Shown: positions 61,469 to 64,000 of the stretch, in pieces | Layout of the letters: each line of letters opens with the position of its first letter | Position numbering within the stretch: the stretch's first letter is position 1 | Assembly (NCBI RefSeq): GCF_031432215.1 | Contig: NZ_JAVKGN010000003.1 | Span: forward strand, 1-64,000 | Origin: Halodesulfurarchaeum sp. HSR-GB | GTDB taxonomy: Archaea; Halobacteriota; Halobacteria; Halobacteriales; Halobacteriaceae | DNA: 64,000 nt | Direction of reading: 5' to 3' | Program-made: the position numbers and the translations under genes | Notes under the pieces: model-generated | Databases searched by the model: none | Seen by the model: the letters and a program-made list of their open reading frames with translations, nothing else | Told to the model about the DNA's origin: nothing

Positions 61469-61771
61469 ATGTCAGTTCAGGTCGTCTATCTAGGTGCGAT
61501 TGTTGGATTTGTCGTCGGCGTTCTGTTTAATGCCCGACTATTCGGGCAGACGTCGAGGGCGGGCTACCACGGTCGGAGTGGACAATTCAGAACAAAATCA
61601 GATGCCATGTTCGGAAAGGCGGCGTCTATCGCCTTCACCACCGTAGCCGGGTTTTTTGCTGGCCCAATGCTCTACGGATTCTTCGTCACTAACCCATTCG
61701 TGGGAGTTGTTGGGATCCTCGGCCTCCTCTACGTAGGGCTACACAAAGAGGTCGATGCGTGGAACCCTTGA
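61469..61771 (+). CDS. Small membrane protein (100 aa)
   Basis: MSVQVVYLGAIVGFVVGVLF is helix 1, SIAFTTVAGFFAGPMLYGFF helix 2 and VGVVGILGLLYVGL helix 3, with a basic loop between 1 and 2. Second in the operon with the TraB-like gene. Confidence 0.6.
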   Translation: MSVQVVYLGAIVGFVVGVLFNARLFGQTSRAGYHGRSGQFRTKSDAMFGKAASIAFTTVAGFFAGPMLYGFFVTNPFVGVVGILGLLYVGLHKEVDAWNP

Positions 61772-61778
61772 GGTTATC

Positions 61779-62531
61779 ATGAGTGGTAGCAATTACTTCA
61801 AAACGACGAGCGACGTAGTGATCAAAGGGGAAGTCCACTCCAGCAGAGGCGACTTCGAAGAAGAGCGAGAACTCCTCGCCGAGGGAGTTGATACGCTCGT
61901 GGTTGAGGGGAGCCAGGATGAAACTGAAGTCGGCTGGCTCCACGGCTGGTTCGGTATTGCGATGATGATCTTTGAGTACCTGTTCGCTAGCTTTCTATAC
62001 ACCGACCACCAGACGCTGGTGGACATAGCGAAGGGACAAGGAGCAGACGTGGTGTACACCCGAGAGACAGACGCGGCCCTCATCGAGAATTCGCACAAAC
62101 TGGTGGTAGCGTCAGCGTTTGTCTTGTTCTACTTCCTCGTCTTCCTCTCGGCACTATTCGGTCTTCTCGGTGCGCAAGTATACGGCGCCGCGACTCTACT
62201 GATGGCCGGCCTTGGGCCAATCATCATACTGCGAATTCACGAGACTCGGAAGTCTGGTGACAACCGCGACAAGAAAATCGCCGAGAAAATTGAGGGTGTC
62301 GCGGGGAACGGGGATCGGGTCGTCGCGGTTATGGGCCAGAGCCACGCAAAGAAGGTGCCCGACTACCTTCCAGATGAGATTGACCCCGACGTCCGCGAGC
62401 CAAAATATGGCTTCTTATCGCTGTCGATGGGGCGCGACCTGTTCGTTCCTGCGGTTCGGATGATGGGAATGATGGCGATTGTGTACCCAGCGTTCCTCGC
62501 AGTCTTTCAGACTTACTTCGCGTTCATCTGA
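61779..62531 (+). CDS. TraB/PrgY-like membrane protein
   Basis: This 250-aa protein starts at ATG 61779 (MSGSNYFKTTSDVVIKGEVH). The N-terminal part has VVIKGEVHSSRGDFEEEREL and VDTLVVEGSQDETEVGWLHG, reminiscent of TraB (G-x-x-H near the start and an E after the strand). Membrane helices are at about 115-160 and 228-250, and RVVAVMGQSHAKKVPDYLPD is the second signature. TraB/PrgY proteins inhibit pheromone or act in membrane homeostasis. Assignment is tentative. Confidence 0.55.
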   Translation: MSGSNYFKTTSDVVIKGEVHSSRGDFEEERELLAEGVDTLVVEGSQDETEVGWLHGWFGIAMMIFEYLFASFLYTDHQTLVDIAKGQGADVVYTRETDAALIENSHKLVVASAFVLFYFLVFLSALFGLLGAQVYGAATLLMAGLGPIIILRIHETRKSGDNRDKKIAEKIEGVAGNGDRVVAVMGQSHAKKVPDYLPDEIDPDVREPKYGFLSLSMGRDLFVPAVRMMGMMAIVYPAFLAVFQTYFAFI

Positions 62532-62598
62532 CGTGGCTACAGTTGTCGAACTAAGTTTTACTTCCCCCAACTCTTGCGTCGGTATTGAAGGGCATTTT

Positions 62599-62961
62599 TC
62601 AAATCGCGTCAAGGAGGTCAACACCGCGCTGTAGTGCTACCATCCCCAATCTCGATGCCAGTTGGGTACTCGTTTCCCGTACGAAAGGGATGATATCAAG
62701 CATATTGTCTTTATCGGGGTTTTCGTCTTCTAATTCCAACTCAAACTCCTCCACACGCTCCTCAATGCGCTCCTTCTCCTCTGTTGAGGTCATCAGCCGG
62801 TTAATTTTCTCGTGAATTTCTTCGATAGTGATGTACTGTTCCTGACTCTGCTCCTGAGAAGAAACCTGAGTGACAGCAGATAGTCGGTGAGTACGTTGAT
62901 TGGGATAGATGCTTGATGAAGATGCTGTTTGAGGAGAAATCACGGAAAAATGGCTCAACAC
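62599..62961 (-). CDS. Possible coiled-coil protein (about 120 aa)
   Basis: The frame opens at GTG 62961 and contains a long helix: QYITIEEIHEKINRLMTSTE and EKERIEERVEEFELELEDEN, ending LASRLGMVALQRGVDLLDAI. No ATG start before a late Met, and no homology recognised. The amino-acid composition supports a real gene, but with low confidence. Confidence 0.35.
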   Translation of the reverse strand: MLSHFSVISPQTASSSSIYPNQRTHRLSAVTQVSSQEQSQEQYITIEEIHEKINRLMTSTEEKERIEERVEEFELELEDENPDKDNMLDIIPFVRETSTQLASRLGMVALQRGVDLLDAI

Positions 62962-63002
62962 CAAGCTTATGCCACTGTAACACAGATTGAGATGTAAGAA
63001 TC

Positions 63003-63560
63003 ATGGCTCCTAGCGCGTCCGAAGACCCTCCGCTTGAGCTGGACTCTGACGATAAGCAGGAGCTGAAGGAAATAGTCGTAGAGTTCCTCTCTCGCTATGA
63101 GGGCCTCTACGAGAAGCGGATTCAGAAGCTTATCTTCTACGGAGAGATAGCGACTGCGATTAAGACGGGGCAGCGCTTGACGGACGCGGATTTTATGCCG
63201 TATGATTACGGTCCCTACTCCCGGGCAATCACAAACGTCCTAGACGAATTAGTTGAAGAGGGTCGTATATCGATCCGAGAGGATGGCCAGTATGCGACGA
63301 CTTTGTCTGGTGGGAATATCTCTCCGAAGAAGACCTATCTAATCGGGAAGATACACTCGGAGACGAAGCGGATGAGTACTGACGAACTTGTTGACCGTGC
63401 GAAGAATACGTGGCTCTGGAAGAACTACGAATACGGAGAGGATATGGATTTCGCCGAGTACATTGACGAGGTCATAATGTCCCCGAATGAGAGGGATATG
63501 GCCCGAGAGCCAGAGAGAGACCCCGTGGAAGATGCCGACATGGAACGACTTCTTTCCTAG
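63003..63560 (+). CDS. Panacea/SocA-type antitoxin-like protein
   Basis: This 185-aa protein has KRIQKLIFYGEIATAIKTGQ and LTDADFMPYDYGPYSRAITN, the two signature segments of the DUF4065/Panacea domain, then a helical C-terminus. ATG 63003 is 3 bp after an AT-rich tract. The downstream gene starts 3 bp after its stop, so they form an operon. In Panacea systems this protein neutralises the linked toxin. Confidence 0.78.
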   Translation: MAPSASEDPPLELDSDDKQELKEIVVEFLSRYEGLYEKRIQKLIFYGEIATAIKTGQRLTDADFMPYDYGPYSRAITNVLDELVEEGRISIREDGQYATTLSGGNISPKKTYLIGKIHSETKRMSTDELVDRAKNTWLWKNYEYGEDMDFAEYIDEVIMSPNERDMAREPERDPVEDADMERLLS

Positions 63561-63563
63561 CTG

Positions 63564-64000
63564 ATGGGCCAACTCCCGACTGATGTTCCTTGGGACGTAA
63601 ATTGGGACAAGAAATTCGAATCCCAGCTGGAAGAGCTCAAACAGAGTGGCTCATTCGATACGTATCGGAAGAAAACAATCCGCATTATACGGAATCCAAT
63701 CAGAGAAGGGTCATATAAGAGTGAAAACCTAAAAGGCCTCAAAACAGCACACGTCTCGGGGAACTACCAAGACATCATCTGCTTCGAGCTTACTCCGGGT
63801 GTAAACCACCAGTCGCAGCAAGAGAAACTGGAGGAAGTCTACCTCCACTTTATAGATCACTGGGACAACTACGATTCGGCATTAAGCAGTCGTAATGCGG
63901 CAGGGCGAACAGTCGAATTTACAATCGAGATGCCGTATCTCGAAGAGGGCTATGACGTAGAGCGGGCAAAGAATACTGTCTACAAAGCCGTAAAAGATCT
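63564..64000 (+). CDS. RelE-like toxin gene, cut by the window end
   Basis: From ATG 63564, 145 codons are visible without a stop. The region RIIRNPIREGSYKSENLKGL KTAHVSGNYQDIICFEL resembles the RelE/ParE core (K-x-x-L-x-G-L...H-V-G-N-Y-R-x-x-y-x-l), followed by a helical extension (EEVYLHFIDHWDNYDSALSS). It is directly downstream of the Panacea-like gene. Longer than typical RelE, so it may be a new toxin subtype. Confidence 0.65.
   Translation, partial: MGQLPTDVPWDVNWDKKFESQLEELKQSGSFDTYRKKTIRIIRNPIREGSYKSENLKGLKTAHVSGNYQDIICFELTPGVNHQSQQEKLEEVYLHFIDHWDNYDSALSSRNAAGRTVEFTIEMPYLEEGYDVERAKNTVYKAVKD

Noticed and set aside
1-64000. CRISPR arrays, tRNA or rRNA genes
   Set aside because: No regularly spaced repeats longer than those listed, and no sequence with tRNA or rRNA features was seen on either strand.

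Overview
The window is haloarchaeal (class Halobacteria). The proteins are acidic, transcription uses TFB, replication uses an Orc1/Cdc6 initiator with CATTCACACYSNGGGG-type origin boxes, and there are haloarchaeal thiamine genes (ThiR, ThiD-ThiN fusion), pyridoxal synthase genes and many halophile-only small proteins. It looks like a megaplasmid, or a chromosome stretch that has absorbed plasmid and integrative-element DNA. Replication and partition genes, pseudogenes, IS debris and toxin-antitoxin-like pairs are mixed with ordinary metabolic operons.

Layout. 0-8.5 kb: solute permease, two universal stress proteins, phosphate permease, a perfect MITE with target duplication, a CNNM/CorC protein and a frameshifted TRAM gene. 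8.5-14.7 kb: a maintenance module, with par-like tandem repeats, parA plus partner, a head-to-head junction of a broken unknown gene and an N-terminally truncated PolB, then orc1/cdc6 flanked by origin boxes on both sides. 14.7-26.6 kb: two paralogous divergent modules (winged-helix gene plus conserved unknown gene) in inverted orientation bracket a truncated HTH-nucleotidyltransferase pair and a thiamine-salvage cluster (tenA-C, tenA-E, thiV, a 33-aa membrane peptide, an NRAMP-like permease and a P-loop protein; divergently thiR and thiDN).

26.7-41.7 kb: a minus-strand array of about 20 accessory genes (SWIM, ArdC/IrrE, TGT/DpdA-like, Fic, nucleotidyltransferase-HTH pair, several small unknown proteins, TFB, OB-fold ssDNA-binding protein). 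Nearly every gene is preceded by a GC hairpin next to a T-tract. 41.9-46.6 kb: two 255-bp GC-rich repeats with compensatory changes in a stem (candidate structured RNA) flank pdxS-pdxT and an apparently intact IS1341-type TnpB. 46.6-51.6 kb: a RecQ helicase with a phosphoribosyltransferase tail, a truncated PIN gene, HTH gene, small zinc proteins and an orphan restriction-endonuclease-like gene. 51.6-64 kb: lipoprotein, uracil-glycosylase-like protein, HNH-like protein, a TFB-PrimPol chimeric relic, two SocA/Panacea-type antitoxin genes (one with a RelE-like partner) and a three-gene TraB-like membrane operon.

Three signals cut across the gene list and are the main novelty candidates: (i) seven copies of an inverted repeat, GTTAACCAAC-N21-24-GTTGGTTAAY, mostly upstream of accessory transcription units; (ii) 19 T-tract/hairpin leader elements found only next to genes of the accessory element; (iii) the duplicated 255-bp candidate RNA. 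All function calls come from reading the sequence; no database search was run, and family names such as DUF numbers are from memory.
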